Origin: Bradyrhizobium betae
GTDB taxonomy: Bacteria > Pseudomonadota > Alphaproteobacteria > Rhizobiales > Xanthobacteraceae
Length of the DNA stretch: 64,000 nucleotides
Direction of reading: 5' to 3'
NCBI RefSeq assembly: GCF_004123905.1
Contig: NZ_MZXW01000013.1
Span: forward strand, 124,001 to 188,000
Shown here: positions 18,720-27,777 of the stretch, in pieces
How positions within the stretch are numbered: the first letter of the stretch is position 1
Layout of the letters: each line of letters opens with the position of its first letter
Position numbers and translations under genes: made by a program
Notes under the pieces: model-generated
Databases searched by the model: none
What the model was told of the DNA's origin: nothing
Seen by the model: only the letters and a program-made list of their open reading frames with translations

Positions 18720-19379
18720 CTAGGTCGAGCTGTGAACGGCGCCTGGACAAATCGCGTCCGCCGCCTTTGTCATTTCCGGTCCGAGATACGCACGGCAACG
18801 CGGATCGGCCACGAGAGCGCCGAAGTCCGCCATGGGCGTCACGCCGCCGCCGGCCACGAACAGGAAGCGTCCCGCGATCTCCGCGAGGATGTCGAGGTGC
18901 CAGGCCGCCGTCGGGTGCATGCAGAGGATGACCAGCCTGCCATCGTTGCGCAGCTTGCGGAAGAAATCGAGCATGAAGCCGATATAGCCGTCCTGCAGGT
19001 TGAACTGCGGCTCGTCGAACAGGTGAACCAGCGGCGTCCTGGTCGGCGACGGTGCGAGGAATGCGGACGGAACGCGCTTGCGGAAACGCCGGACCTGATA
19101 GGACTGATGATAATGGATCGCGAGCCGGTCGCGCTCGCGATATTTGACGCCGTGGATATCCGTGCCCGCCACCAGCACGCGCCCCGAGGTCGGCGCGTTG
19201 GAGCCGGTCATCATCTCGAACAAGGTCGTCTTGCCGGCGCCGTTCGGCCCGACGACGCCGACAATACCGGCCTCGTCCAGCGACAGGTTTGCCTGAAGCG
19301 TGAATGTCGGGCGGCGGACGATACGGCCCCTGGTATAGACCTTGCGAATATCGTCGAGAACGAGCAGCGGTGCGGCCAC
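18720..19379 (-). CDS. Stripped-down ABC ATPase-like protein of the Liv-type operon
   Basis: A 219-aa protein with clear ABC ATPase parts but an incomplete set. Walker [12 protein letters not shown] is near residue 45 and a Q-loop-like HYHQSYQ near 91. A Walker-B-like [11 protein letters not shown] follows too soon, near 121, and an H-loop-like CMHP near 151. The helical subdomain and the LSGGQ signature that normally sit between Q-loop and Walker B are absent; about 40 residues are missing. It starts at GTG 19379, abutting the livF stop codon, and is followed by the aldehyde dehydrogenase. It may bind ATP but should not form a normal catalytic ABC dimer. Confidence 0.7.
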   Translation of the reverse strand: MAAPLLVLDDIRKVYTRGRIVRRPTFTLQANLSLDEAGIVGVVGPNGAGKTTLFEMMTGSNAPTSGRVLVAGTDIHGVKYRERDRLAIHYHQSYQVRRFRKRVPSAFLAPSPTRTPLVHLFDEPQFNLQDGYIGFMLDFFRKLRNDGRLVILCMHPTAAWHLDILAEIAGRFLFVAGGGVTPMADFGALVADPRCRAYLGPEMTKAADAICPGAVHSST

Positions 19380-20081
19380 TTATTGTACTCCCAGCAGGCG
19401 GTGTCGAAGGTCGCGATCACCGCGCAGGGTCGCGGCCTCGCCGGTCCACACGATCCGCCCGCGGTCGATCACCGCGGCATGGTCTGCGACCGACAGCGCA
19501 ATCTCGGCATTCTGCTCCACGACCAGCGAGGCGATGCCCTCGTCCTTCATCCGCAAGATGGTGGCGAGCACGTCGCCGACGATCTTTGGCGCAAGACCCT
19601 GGCTCGGCTCGTCGAACAGGACCAGCCCCGGCGAACCCACCAGTGCGCGGGCGATCGCGACCATCTGCATCTCGCCGCCCGACAGGTTTTCGCAGTCGCG
19701 TTCCATGAGATATTCGAGCGGCGAGAAGATCGCAGCCGCCTCCTTGACGCTCCAGTTGCGAAAGCGCGTGCGCTTCTGCGCGATCGAGAGATTGCGCGCC
19801 ACCGACAAGGTCGGGCATAGCCGCCGGTCGTCGGGCACCCAGCCGATGCCGGCGCGCGCGATCTCGTGGGTCGGATCGCGCGTTACGTCGTGACCGTCGA
19901 ACCGGACAGCGCCGCGGCGCGGCCGCGTCAATCCGAGGATCGACCGCAGCATGGTGGTCTTGCCCGCGCCGTTGGGCCCGAGCAGCGCAAACACCTTTGC
20001 GTGCTCGATGGCGAGCGAGGCGCCGAACAGCGCCTGGGTCTCCCCGTAGAAGGTATCGACCGTGTCCACTTCGAGGATCAT
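19380..20081 (-). CDS. livF: Branched-chain-type ABC transporter ATP-binding protein LivF
   Basis: A 233-aa ABC ATPase of the LivF group. Walker A is [14 protein letters not shown], the Q-loop region [13 protein letters not shown] is typical of LivF, the signature is [17 protein letters not shown], and Walker [14 protein letters not shown] and the H-loop follow. It energises import with LivG. The ATG at 20081 overlaps the livG stop by 4 nt. The in-frame upstream extension is a shadow of livG. Confidence 0.93.
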   Translation of the reverse strand: MILEVDTVDTFYGETQALFGASLAIEHAKVFALLGPNGAGKTTMLRSILGLTRPRRGAVRFDGHDVTRDPTHEIARAGIGWVPDDRRLCPTLSVARNLSIAQKRTRFRNWSVKEAAAIFSPLEYLMERDCENLSGGEMQMVAIARALVGSPGLVLFDEPSQGLAPKIVGDVLATILRMKDEGIASLVVEQNAEIALSVADHAAVIDRGRIVWTGEAATLRGDRDLRHRLLGVQ

Positions 20082-20821
20082 GCGAACTTCCCGAGATTGG
20101 AGCGCCGCACCCATTCGTTCTGCTGTAATTCGTGCGGCGTACCGCGCGCGACGACCTGGCCCCAATGAATCACGGAGATGCGGTCCGCCAGCGAGAACAG
20201 GAACTCCATGTCGTGCTCGATAGCGACGATGGTCAGCTTGCCCTTCAAACGCGCGACCAGCGTGGCGAGGCGCTGCACGCCGTCGGAGCCGAGGCCGGAG
20301 GTCGGCTCGTCCAGACACAGCACGCGCGGCGCCTGCGCCAGCGCGACCGCGATCTCCAGGGCGCGGCGGTCGCCATAGGAAAGGTCCTTGGCGCGGACAT
20401 CGCCCTTGTCGGCGAGCCCGACCGCAGCGAGCGCGTCGGAGGCCTGCTCGGCAAACCTGCGGTCGCCGGCTGCTGCGCGCGCGATATCGAGCCCGCGCGC
20501 GCGAAACTCGGGCAAGCCCATCATGACGTTGTCGCGAGCGGAGAACTCGTCGAACAACGTCATGATCTGGAACGAGCGGGCGATGCCCTTGTTCGCGATG
20601 CGATGTGGGCTCAAGCCCGTGACATCCTCGCCACCGAGACGGATCTTGCCGCGGCTCGGTTTCACCCGACCGGTGAGGACGTTGAAGAAAGTGGTCTTGC
20701 CCGCGCCGTTCGGGCCCATCACGCCGTGAAACTCGCCTTCGGCAACCGCGAGATCGACGCTTTCCAGCACAACGCGATCGCCGAAGCGGACATGGACGCC
20801 CGCAGCCTCCAACATGCTCAT
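20078..20821 (-). CDS. livG: Branched-chain-type ABC transporter ATP-binding protein LivG
   Basis: A 247-aa ABC ATPase of the LivG group: Walker [33 protein letters not shown] (typical LivG Q-loop), a shortened signature KDLSYGDRRALEIAVAL in place of canonical LSGGQ, Walker B VLCLDEPTSGLG and an H-loop IEHDMEF. LSYG-type signatures are usual for LivG proteins. It overlaps livM by 4 nt and livF by 4 nt. Confidence 0.93.
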   Translation of the reverse strand: MSMLEAAGVHVRFGDRVVLESVDLAVAEGEFHGVMGPNGAGKTTFFNVLTGRVKPSRGKIRLGGEDVTGLSPHRIANKGIARSFQIMTLFDEFSARDNVMMGLPEFRARGLDIARAAAGDRRFAEQASDALAAVGLADKGDVRAKDLSYGDRRALEIAVALAQAPRVLCLDEPTSGLGSDGVQRLATLVARLKGKLTIVAIEHDMEFLFSLADRISVIHWGQVVARGTPHELQQNEWVRRSNLGKFA

Positions 20822-21861
20822 CGGCCGCCTCCGACCAACAGCCGCATCGCGGACGTGCCGCGGCGCCGCAGCGCGTTGAGTGAGTGCCGCTGCATAGCGG
20901 CCGAGAGCGCGCCGGCAATGCCTTCAGGACGGAACAGCACGATCGCGATGAACAGCAGACCAAAATAGAGCATCCAGGCATTGGTCAGCGCGCCGATCAC
21001 GTCGCGCGCAGTGAGGAAGAGAAACACGCCGATCACCGGACCCCAGAAGCTGACAAGCCCGCCACCAACAAGCGTCATCATCACGACGTAGCCGGATTGA
21101 TGCAAGCTCATCACATCAGGGAATGCAGCGAGCTGCGCCATCGCGAACAGTCCGCCTGCAAAGCCGGAAACGGCAGCCGACAACGCGAAGACCGATGCCT
21201 TGTAGAGCCACACATTATAGCCGAGATGGGCCGCGCGAACCTCGCTCTGCCTGATCGCCGCGACCACGCGGCCATAAGGCGAATGCACCAGCCGCCACAA
21301 TGCGGCAACGCCGACTGCGAAGACGGCGAGCACGAAATAGTAGAACGCGACATTGTCGGTGAGATCGAACGACACCAGCCCGAAATCGGCCGGCAGCCGC
21401 TTGATCTTGAGAAGGCCGTCCTCGCCGCCGGTGATCCGGTGCGACTTGATCGCCAGCGTCCAGAAAATCTGGCCGAAGGCGATCGTCATGAAGGCATAGT
21501 AGATGCCGCGCCGGTGCGAGATGAACATTGCCACCAGCACCCCGGCGAGACCAGCGACCACCGCCGCCGCAGCAAGGCAGATCCAGAGATTGGCGACGAT
21601 GTCTAACTGGCAGAGCCCAAACGAATAGGCGCCGATGCCGAAATAGGCGCCGTGTCCGAACGACGGAAGTCCGGCCCTGCCCAGCACCAGATTGAACGCC
21701 AGCGCATAGAGCGACCAGATCAGAATTTCGATCCCGAGATAAGGATAGAGTCCGATCCGCGTGATCCAGAGCGGCACCGTTGCAAGCACGAGCCAGAGCA
21801 CCAGCATCGTCGGCGTGACGAGGCGCGCGGCGTCGGACGAAGAATTTGATCCCACAATCAT
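20818..21861 (-). CDS. livM: Branched-chain-type ABC transporter permease LivM
   Basis: A 347-aa inner-membrane permease with about ten hydrophobic segments and the LivM signature LVLGRAGLPSFGHGAYFGIGAY near residue 60. The FVGGGLVSFWGPVIG region lies in the C-terminal half. It forms the translocation channel with LivH. It starts 4 nt after the livH stop and overlaps livG. Confidence 0.93.
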   Translation of the reverse strand: MIVGSNSSSDAARLVTPTMLVLWLVLATVPLWITRIGLYPYLGIEILIWSLYALAFNLVLGRAGLPSFGHGAYFGIGAYSFGLCQLDIVANLWICLAAAAVVAGLAGVLVAMFISHRRGIYYAFMTIAFGQIFWTLAIKSHRITGGEDGLLKIKRLPADFGLVSFDLTDNVAFYYFVLAVFAVGVAALWRLVHSPYGRVVAAIRQSEVRAAHLGYNVWLYKASVFALSAAVSGFAGGLFAMAQLAAFPDVMSLHQSGYVVMMTLVGGGLVSFWGPVIGVFLFLTARDVIGALTNAWMLYFGLLFIAIVLFRPEGIAGALSAAMQRHSLNALRRRGTSAMRLLVGGGR

Positions 21862-21865
21862 TCCC

Positions 21866-22810
21866 TTAGGCCTCGAGCACGCTCTTCTTGCCCCACAGGC
21901 CGCGCGCGCGGAACGTCACGACGGCAACGAGCAGGATGTACATCGACAACAGCGACCATTCGGACGCGTAGGCGCCGGCAAGGCCGACGCACAGTCCGAC
22001 CAGCAGACCCGCCACGACCGCGCCCCAAAAACTGCCGACGCCGCCGAGCACGATCACCAGGAACGCGGGGATGACGGCGTCGACGCCCATATGCGGACGA
22101 ATACCCCAGATCGGCGCGACGATGATGCCGGCGACCGCGGCCAGCATCGTGCCGAACACGAACACCAGCAGCCGCAATCGCGACAGGTTGATGCCGAGTG
22201 CACGGACGATTTCGCTGTCATGCGCGCCGGCCTTGACCGTCGCACCAAATGAGGTCTTTTCGATCAACAGCCAGAGCAGGCCGATGATTCCGGCCGCGAT
22301 GCCCGCCGCATAAAAGCGATAGGTCGACCAGATCAGATCGCCGAACAGGAAGCCGCCGTTGATGGCGGACGGCACCTGCAGCACGTAGTCGCGCGTCCCC
22401 CAGACCAGACGGATCAACTCCTCGATCACCATCGCCGCACCGAAGGTCAGGAGAAGCCCATAAAGTGGGTCCTTGCCGTAGGTACGCCGCATGCAGAGCT
22501 CGATCAGCATGCCGACCAGGCTGACGATCACGGGCGCAATAACCAGCGTGGCCGCGTAGCGCCAGCCGAGCGGCAGCGCGAGCCATGCCTTGGCGAGGTC
22601 AGCCGGCAATGGCGGGCGCGGCCCGGTGAGCTGCATGGCGACATAAGCCCCCAGCGCAAACAGGGAACCGTGCGCAAGATTGATCTGCTCCATCAGCCCG
22701 ACGATGAGCATGAAGCCGAGCGCGATCAGGGCGAACAACAGCCCGAGCGTCAGGCCGTTCAGAAGATGCGGAAGAAGGTCGAACAAGGTTTTGGCTCTCG
22801 CAACTGGCAT
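21866..22810 (-). CDS. livH: Branched-chain-type ABC transporter permease LivH
   Basis: A 314-aa permease of the LivH group. The N-terminus LPHLLNGLTLGLLFALIALGFMLIVGLMEQINLAHGSLFALGAY carries the typical LivH opening, and the conserved VLGGVGSFWGAVVAGLLVG segment is near residue 255. It partners with LivM. The binding-protein gene ends 83 nt upstream. Confidence 0.93.
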   Translation of the reverse strand: MPVARAKTLFDLLPHLLNGLTLGLLFALIALGFMLIVGLMEQINLAHGSLFALGAYVAMQLTGPRPPLPADLAKAWLALPLGWRYAATLVIAPVIVSLVGMLIELCMRRTYGKDPLYGLLLTFGAAMVIEELIRLVWGTRDYVLQVPSAINGGFLFGDLIWSTYRFYAAGIAAGIIGLLWLLIEKTSFGATVKAGAHDSEIVRALGINLSRLRLLVFVFGTMLAAVAGIIVAPIWGIRPHMGVDAVIPAFLVIVLGGVGSFWGAVVAGLLVGLCVGLAGAYASEWSLLSMYILLVAVVTFRARGLWGKKSVLEA

Positions 22811-22893
22811 TGCTTACCGCGGACGAAGATGGTCCGGAGCTCACGGCGCGCGAGATTGCGCGCCGCTCGTTCTGCGATGTGATGCGTCGTCCC

Positions 22894-24189
22894 TTAGGAG
22901 TCGACGGTCGGCACCTGCTCGTACGGCGTGAGCTTACACTTGCCGGGGGCCGCATCATCGGCGGCCGATTTCGGCTCGGTCCAGCTGATGATCTCGAACA
23001 GATCGGTATTGTCGGCCGGCTTGGCGTTGCGCCGTGCCAGATAGATCGTCTGCTGCATCTGGTGCGTCACCGGATCCATGTAGGCATCGAAATGCTGCAT
23101 GCGGTCGGTCGCCGAGACCTTCAGGTTCTCGAGCTCCTTGATGATCTTGACGTTGTTGGTCGACCCTGCCCGCTCTATCGCACGGAGCAATTCACGCGTC
23201 GACATGTAGCCGTTGTAGGAGACGTTGCCCGGCACCGGAATCGGGCCGTCCTTGTTGGCGGCCTGCCACTTCTTGACGAACTCGGCGACGCCGGGCAGCG
23301 GCAGCTTGTGATACCAGGTGGTGCCGAACACGCCGAACAGGCTATCGGGCGCGCCCCAGACGTCGGGCCAGTCCTGCTGGTTGTTGATCCAGGCCGGCTT
23401 GCCGTCGAGCTTGAGCTGCGCCACCTGCTCGCGCAGTGCCTTGATGTCGTCGCCGCCGATCGCGGTTGCGACAACGTCGGGTTTGGCTTGCTGGATCTTC
23501 AGGAGATAAGCGGTGAAGTCGCGCGTGTTCTGCGGCACCAGCAGATTGTCGACGATCTTGCCGCCGGCCGCCTCGACCTGCGCCTTGGTCGCGGCAGACG
23601 TGGTGCGCCCCCAGACGTAGTCGTTGGTCAGCAGCATCCAGTTCTTGCCGATGGAATCGACCGAGTTCTTGACCGACGCTTTGGAAAAATTGGTGCCGTT
23701 GCCGTCCCAAACGAACTTCACGCGCGAGCAATTCTCCCCGGCCTCGCTCGGCGCGGAGGAATTGGTGTTCATGTAGATCACACCGTATTTGCTGGCGACC
23801 TGCGTGATGGCGTTGGCGACGCCGGAATGCAGCGCGCCGATCAGGATGGTGCAGTCCTCGCGGGTGATGAAGCGTTCGGCGACGCGACTGCCGGTGGCGG
23901 GCGTCGTCTCGGTGTCCGCGGTGATGAACGTCACCTGGCGCCCGAGCACGCCGCCTTTCGCGTTGATCTCGTCGATCGCCATCTTGATGCCGCGGAAATC
24001 ATCCTGGCCGCTGTTGCCGTATTGGCCGCTGGCATCGCAGGTCAGGCCGAGCTTGATCGGCTTGGCCGCGCCTTGCGCCCACGCGTGATTCTCTTTCCAC
24101 GGCCCAAAGAAGCTGCCCGTGCCGCCGATGACGCTGGCCATCAAGCTGCCCTTCAGAACGCTTCGCCGTGAGATCTGACGCCCTCTCAT
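22894..24189 (-). CDS. Liv-type ABC transporter substrate-binding protein (Tat-exported)
   Basis: A 431-aa periplasmic binding protein (Peripla_BP_6 type). The N-terminus has the twin-arginine motif SRRSVLKG and a hydrophobic stretch ending near AWAQG, so export is probably by Tat. The mature part opens IKLGLTCDASGQYGNSGQDDFRGIKMAIDEINAKGGVLG and includes CTILIGALHSGVANAI, both characteristic of Liv-type receptors. The ligand is not branched-chain amino acids by necessity; amides, urea and aromatic acids use the same family. A strong GGGAGGAAA site precedes the ATG. It is the first gene of the operon and is divergent from a MurR/RpiR regulator. Confidence 0.92.
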   Translation of the reverse strand: MRGRQISRRSVLKGSLMASVIGGTGSFFGPWKENHAWAQGAAKPIKLGLTCDASGQYGNSGQDDFRGIKMAIDEINAKGGVLGRQVTFITADTETTPATGSRVAERFITREDCTILIGALHSGVANAITQVASKYGVIYMNTNSSAPSEAGENCSRVKFVWDGNGTNFSKASVKNSVDSIGKNWMLLTNDYVWGRTTSAATKAQVEAAGGKIVDNLLVPQNTRDFTAYLLKIQQAKPDVVATAIGGDDIKALREQVAQLKLDGKPAWINNQQDWPDVWGAPDSLFGVFGTTWYHKLPLPGVAEFVKKWQAANKDGPIPVPGNVSYNGYMSTRELLRAIERAGSTNNVKIIKELENLKVSATDRMQHFDAYMDPVTHQMQQTIYLARRNAKPADNTDLFEIISWTEPKSAADDAAPGKCKLTPYEQVPTVDS

Positions 24190-24233
24190 CGTTTCCTCCC
24201 GTTTTCAAAGTCTTTTGCTTTTTTGTGCGATTA

Positions 24234-24270
24234 GAATATTCATTCCATTTGTTATGTAAAGTGGAATATT
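24234..24270. promoter_or_regulatory. Candidate MurR/RpiR operator region
   Basis: An AT-rich island in the divergent gap carries GAATATT at 24234-24240 and again at 24264-24270, and the inverted pair ATTCCA (24242-24247) / TGGAAT (24262-24267). The low GC contrasts sharply with flanking coding DNA and fits overlapping promoters plus a regulator site. Confidence 0.5.
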
Positions 24271-24325
24271 TGATCCAAACGGTGAAATGCCGTTAAAGAG
24301 GCGACCGATCCGGAGACCCGAGACG

Positions 24326-25159
24326 ATGAACAAGGCCCAGGGTGCGATGAGCTACGACGAGCTGCGCAGCGCCATTGCGCAGCGCCACCGGGCGCTGTCC
24401 GGCCGGTTGCAGCAGATCGCGGAGTTCGTGCTCGATCATCCGACCGATGTCGCGCTCGGTACCGTGGCGGAGGTGGCGCAGCGCTCGGGTGTACCGCCGT
24501 CGGCGATCGTTCGCTTTGCCCACGCGCTCGGATTCGGCGGGTTCACCGAGATGCAGCAGGTGTTCCGCTCGCGCCTCGTCGCCGGCGTCGCGCCGAGCTA
24601 CAAGGCGCGACTCGCTCGCATGAAGAGCGAGGAGAAATCGGTGCTCGGCCGCCAGCCGGCTGCAGTGCTGTCACGCTTCGTCGCCGAAGCACAATCGTCG
24701 CTGGTCGCGCTGAGCCAGTCCGTCCATGCGCGCGAGCTGGACACCGCAACCGCGATCCTTGCAAAAGCGCGCGACATCTATCTGCTCGGCCTCGGCGGTT
24801 CGTTTCCGGTGGCGATCCACCTCGCCTACGTGCTGCGCAAGCTCGGGCGGCGCGTCGTCCTGCTCGACGGTCTCGGCGGCAGCATCCACGAGCAGTCACA
24901 TGCCGCGACCACGGAGGACGCGCTGGTCGCGATCAGCTTCCGCAATTACTATCCGGATACGGCGCGGCTATTCCCCGAACTCGTCGCCCGCGGCGTGCCC
25001 ACGATCTCCATCACCGACAGCCTGTTGAGCCCGATCGTCGAGGGCGCGCGCGTCGTGTTCGAGATCCAGGACATGCCCGAGCCGGCGCTGCGCACGCTGG
25101 TCGCGCCGATGTGCCTGGTGCAGGCGATGGCGATCGGACTCGATCTCGCGGCAGACTAG
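24326..25159 (+). CDS. MurR/RpiR family transcriptional regulator
   Basis: A 277-aa regulator with an N-terminal HTH_6 domain (residues about 10-85: FVLDHPTDVALGTVAEVAQRSGVPPSAIVRFAHALGF) and a C-terminal SIS domain (from about 125, IYLLGLGGSFPVAIHLAYVLRKLG) that in this family senses phosphosugars or related metabolites. It is divergent from the Liv-type operon and is followed after 24 nt by an SDR gene. It probably represses or activates the uptake operon. Confidence 0.92.
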   Translation: MNKAQGAMSYDELRSAIAQRHRALSGRLQQIAEFVLDHPTDVALGTVAEVAQRSGVPPSAIVRFAHALGFGGFTEMQQVFRSRLVAGVAPSYKARLARMKSEEKSVLGRQPAAVLSRFVAEAQSSLVALSQSVHARELDTATAILAKARDIYLLGLGGSFPVAIHLAYVLRKLGRRVVLLDGLGGSIHEQSHAATTEDALVAISFRNYYPDTARLFPELVARGVPTISITDSLLSPIVEGARVVFEIQDMPEPALRTLVAPMCLVQAMAIGLDLAAD

Positions 25160-25183
25160 GGTGTTTCAGAACAGGAGAAGATC

Positions 25184-26005
25184 ATGGCAGCACATGACGG
25201 GAAAGTATTGTCAGGACAGGTTGCGCTCGTGACCGGCGCGGGGCGTGGGCTCGGCCGCGCCTTTGCGGAGAAGCTCGCCGCGCTCGGCGCTGACGTCGCC
25301 ATCCACGGCATGCGCGAGAACGGGCCGGCGGAATATGGCGAGGGCACGACGCTGACCGCGGTGGCCGCAGAGATCGGCCGGCAATTCGGTGTCCGCAGCC
25401 AGCGCGTGCTCGGCGACCTCACCAAGGGCGAGGACATCGCGCGCGTGATCGCCGAGACGGAAGCCAAGCTCGGCCCGATCGACATTCTCGTGCACAATGC
25501 CGGCGGCGACATCGCCGCTGCCGGCGGCAAGCCTAACCCGAACGACGCGGTCTACATCAAGGAGGCCGATGTGCGCGCGGTGCTGGAGCGCAATCTGCTC
25601 TCGACCATCCTGACCTGCCAGGCGGTCGCGAAGGGCATGATGGAACGGAAACGCGGCCGCATCGTCACGCTCGGCTCGGTCGCCGCATTCAAGGGACGCA
25701 CCCAGGGCGCGATCTATGCGGTGTCGAAGGCCGGCGTGACCCACTACACGCGATGCCTCGCCGACCAGCTCCGCCCCTACGACATCGCCGTCAACTGCAT
25801 CGCGCCCGGCGATACCCGCACCGGCCGCTTCCTCGGCACGCGCGCGGTGGACGCAAACCGGATGGTCGAGACCGGCACGCTCGACCGCATCGCGACCGTC
25901 GACGAGGTCGCGCGCGTCGTCGAATTCTTCGCCGGGCCCATGGGCGTCTTCGTTTCGGGCCAGGTGCTGCGGATCGACGGCGGCGGACAGTGTTGGCCGG
26001 GCTGA
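25184..26005 (+). CDS. SDR family oxidoreductase
   Basis: A 273-aa classical SDR. Nucleotide-binding TGAGRGLG is at residues 17-24, NAGGD near 106, and catalytic Ser/Tyr/Lys in LGSVAAF and Tyr178-x3-Lys182 (YAVSK). It ends with SGQVLRIDGGGQCWPG. It lies 24 nt downstream of the MurR/RpiR regulator, so its substrate is probably in the same pathway as the divergent uptake operon and its aldehyde dehydrogenase. Confidence 0.9.
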   Translation: MAAHDGKVLSGQVALVTGAGRGLGRAFAEKLAALGADVAIHGMRENGPAEYGEGTTLTAVAAEIGRQFGVRSQRVLGDLTKGEDIARVIAETEAKLGPIDILVHNAGGDIAAAGGKPNPNDAVYIKEADVRAVLERNLLSTILTCQAVAKGMMERKRGRIVTLGSVAAFKGRTQGAIYAVSKAGVTHYTRCLADQLRPYDIAVNCIAPGDTRTGRFLGTRAVDANRMVETGTLDRIATVDEVARVVEFFAGPMGVFVSGQVLRIDGGGQCWPG

Positions 26006-26015
26006 GCACAAAAAG

Positions 26016-26042
26016 AAAAGGGCCGCTGCGAGCGGCCCTTTT
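26016..26042. terminator. Bidirectional rho-independent terminator
   Basis: A 12-bp perfect stem, AAAAGGGCCGCT / AGCGGCCCTTTT, with a GCG loop and A/T tracts on both sides. It lies between the convergent SDR and DUF2778 genes and can terminate both. Confidence 0.9.
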
Positions 26043-26065
26043 GCGTTATTCAGAATGAGCTGAGA

Positions 26066-27223
26066 TCACTCGACCCGCGCCAGCACCGCGAGCTTGCGGA
26101 TGCCCTTGTTGCGGTAGGCGTCGAGGAACGCGTAATAGTCCTTGAACGACACGCAGCCGTTGGAGTCGCCGTTCGGCCCGAGCATGAAGGTGTGGGCGAG
26201 CAGGCCGTCGCGGCCGTAGATCGCGCTCTCGCCGCCGATCGGGGTCAGGCGCAGCGCCGGCACGCCGTGGAACAGCGCCTCGCGCGGCTTCAGCGTGTAG
26301 ATGTGCGGCGGCGTCACGCCGCGCATGCGGGTGCGCGAAGAGCGCGGATCGTCGAGATTGGAGCCGAGGCCGGAATGTGCCTCGAGCTTGGTGCCGTCGG
26401 GCAGATAAACCGTCTTGGCGGTGATGTCGTAGACCGCGGTGTCACGCTCGTAGGGGTACGAACCACCGAGCATGGGGTTCTGCTCCTTCGGCGCGATGGC
26501 AGACGTCACGCTGGCATCGGCGGAGGCATAGGCGAGCAACCCGCCGGACGGTTCACGCTTGCCCCAGAGTTTTTCGACCATCGACTGGCGCGGACCGGTG
26601 ATCGACATCACCGCGGCCTTGGCACGGTCGGCAAACGATTTTGGCTTTGCCTCCGGCGCCGGCACGATCTCGGCTGGGTCGGCCGAAGCCAGTTGCATCT
26701 GCGCGTCTGGCGCGCGCTTGGCCTTGTCCGCACCCTTGTCAGCAATCCTGGACGAGGCCGCCGGCTTCAGCGCTTCGGCGACCTTCGCGATCACGCTCTG
26801 CTTCGGGGCCTCGGCAACCTTGGTCGCGGGCGCGGCGCTGGCCGCATTCGACTCCACGCCCTGCGTGGCCGCCGCAGCAAAACGCTCGTTGAACATCTCG
26901 CGCGAGATCGGGGCTGCGACCTGCAAACGGTCGGGTAGCAGCGCAAAAGCTTCCTTGATGGCGTCGCCCGCCTCGCGCAACGCAACCTTGGGCGCGCGCT
27001 TGATCACGGGCTCGTCGTAACCGGCGCTGTCGACGGTCGGGAAGGCGCTGGCGGCGAAGATGTTGTTGTAGACGGTCCAGCCGGCAAGCACGACACAGCC
27101 GATCACGGCGGCGCCAAGCACGTTTTGGGTGGTCATTTTCCGGGAAGGCTTCCGATATGAATTCTTGCCAGGATTTTTGGACTTACGTGCCGCGTTACTC
27201 TGCGCAGCGATACTCGTACTCAT
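26066..27223 (-). CDS. DUF2778 (Tlde1-like) cell-wall-active protein
   Basis: A 385-aa protein. One membrane anchor lies near residues 32-55 (VLGAAVIGCVVLAGWTVYN), followed by a long Ala/Lys/Pro-rich periplasmic linker (about 70-240). The C-terminal DUF2778 domain contains GSNLDDPRSSRTRMRGVTPP, then HTFMLGPNGDSNGCVSF with the His and Cys expected at the active site. DUF2778 includes the T6SS L,D-peptidase/transpeptidase toxin Tlde1; here the anchored form points to a housekeeping peptidoglycan role. The ATG at 27223 has an AAGG site; the longer reading from 27295 is not needed. Confidence 0.8.
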   Translation of the reverse strand: MSTSIAAQSNAARKSKNPGKNSYRKPSRKMTTQNVLGAAVIGCVVLAGWTVYNNIFAASAFPTVDSAGYDEPVIKRAPKVALREAGDAIKEAFALLPDRLQVAAPISREMFNERFAAAATQGVESNAASAAPATKVAEAPKQSVIAKVAEALKPAASSRIADKGADKAKRAPDAQMQLASADPAEIVPAPEAKPKSFADRAKAAVMSITGPRQSMVEKLWGKREPSGGLLAYASADASVTSAIAPKEQNPMLGGSYPYERDTAVYDITAKTVYLPDGTKLEAHSGLGSNLDDPRSSRTRMRGVTPPHIYTLKPREALFHGVPALRLTPIGGESAIYGRDGLLAHTFMLGPNGDSNGCVSFKDYYAFLDAYRNKGIRKLAVLARVE

Positions 27224-27717
27224 TCGCCTTGCGTCCAGGACAGTGTCACTCAGTCCCCCTTCGAAGTGCAGCTGGTCACGATCCGGGAACAGCATCTCGC
27301 AGAGGGTCGGAGCGTCATTAAGGCGACTTTTAGTTAAATGCGGATTAAGTTCGGGCAGATGTGGGGCACCGGGTTAACGCTGTCTCATTCTGAGAAAAAA
27401 GCCCGCAGAACTACGGACTTAGACGCGTCTGTTAACTATAATTCTTGGCCGGGTCGGCGCGTTCTGCGGACGTGTTCCGGCCGCCTCTCTAAACGCACCA
27501 ACCAAGTCCTTTTCGTGGTCTTCAATACCCGGAAGATAGCGGGGAAGCGTTGCGCGAGGCTGGCGCGCGCTCGCTCTGCTTCGCCCTCTCCCCCTGTAGG
27601 AACGAGAGAGGAAGAAGGAAGGTGTGCGCCCTGACTGAAAGTTGATCGCACTGGTCTGGAAAAGACCGCAGCGAGGAAATAGCTGCGAGAGCGGCACTTT
27701 TCAGCAGCCTCTGCGCG
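27224..27717. other. Long non-coding gap
   Basis: About 500 nt between the DUF2778 gene and the FecR gene. No reading frame here has a ribosome-binding site with protein-like composition. The left half is AT-richer and probably holds the DUF2778 promoter. The right half has a short imperfect palindrome (CCTCTCCCC near 27583, GAGAGG near 27606). Nothing else is recognised. Confidence 0.5.
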
Positions 27718-27735
27718 TGATACGGTACCGTATCA
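27718..27735. promoter_or_regulatory. Perfect 18-bp palindrome upstream of the FecR/cyclase pair
   Basis: TGATACGGTACCGTATCA reads the same on both strands and ends 42 nt before the FecR start codon. Size and symmetry resemble a TetR-type operator. No TetR gene is adjacent. Confidence 0.6.
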
Positions 27736-27777
27736 ACATCGCCTTGAACTGTGCCACGCACGCAAATGGAGGCTGGC

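Noticed and set aside
27338..27697. Open frames of 70-98 codons in the gap before fecR
   Set aside because: None has a ribosome-binding site or ordered protein composition, and frames on both strands overlap each other.
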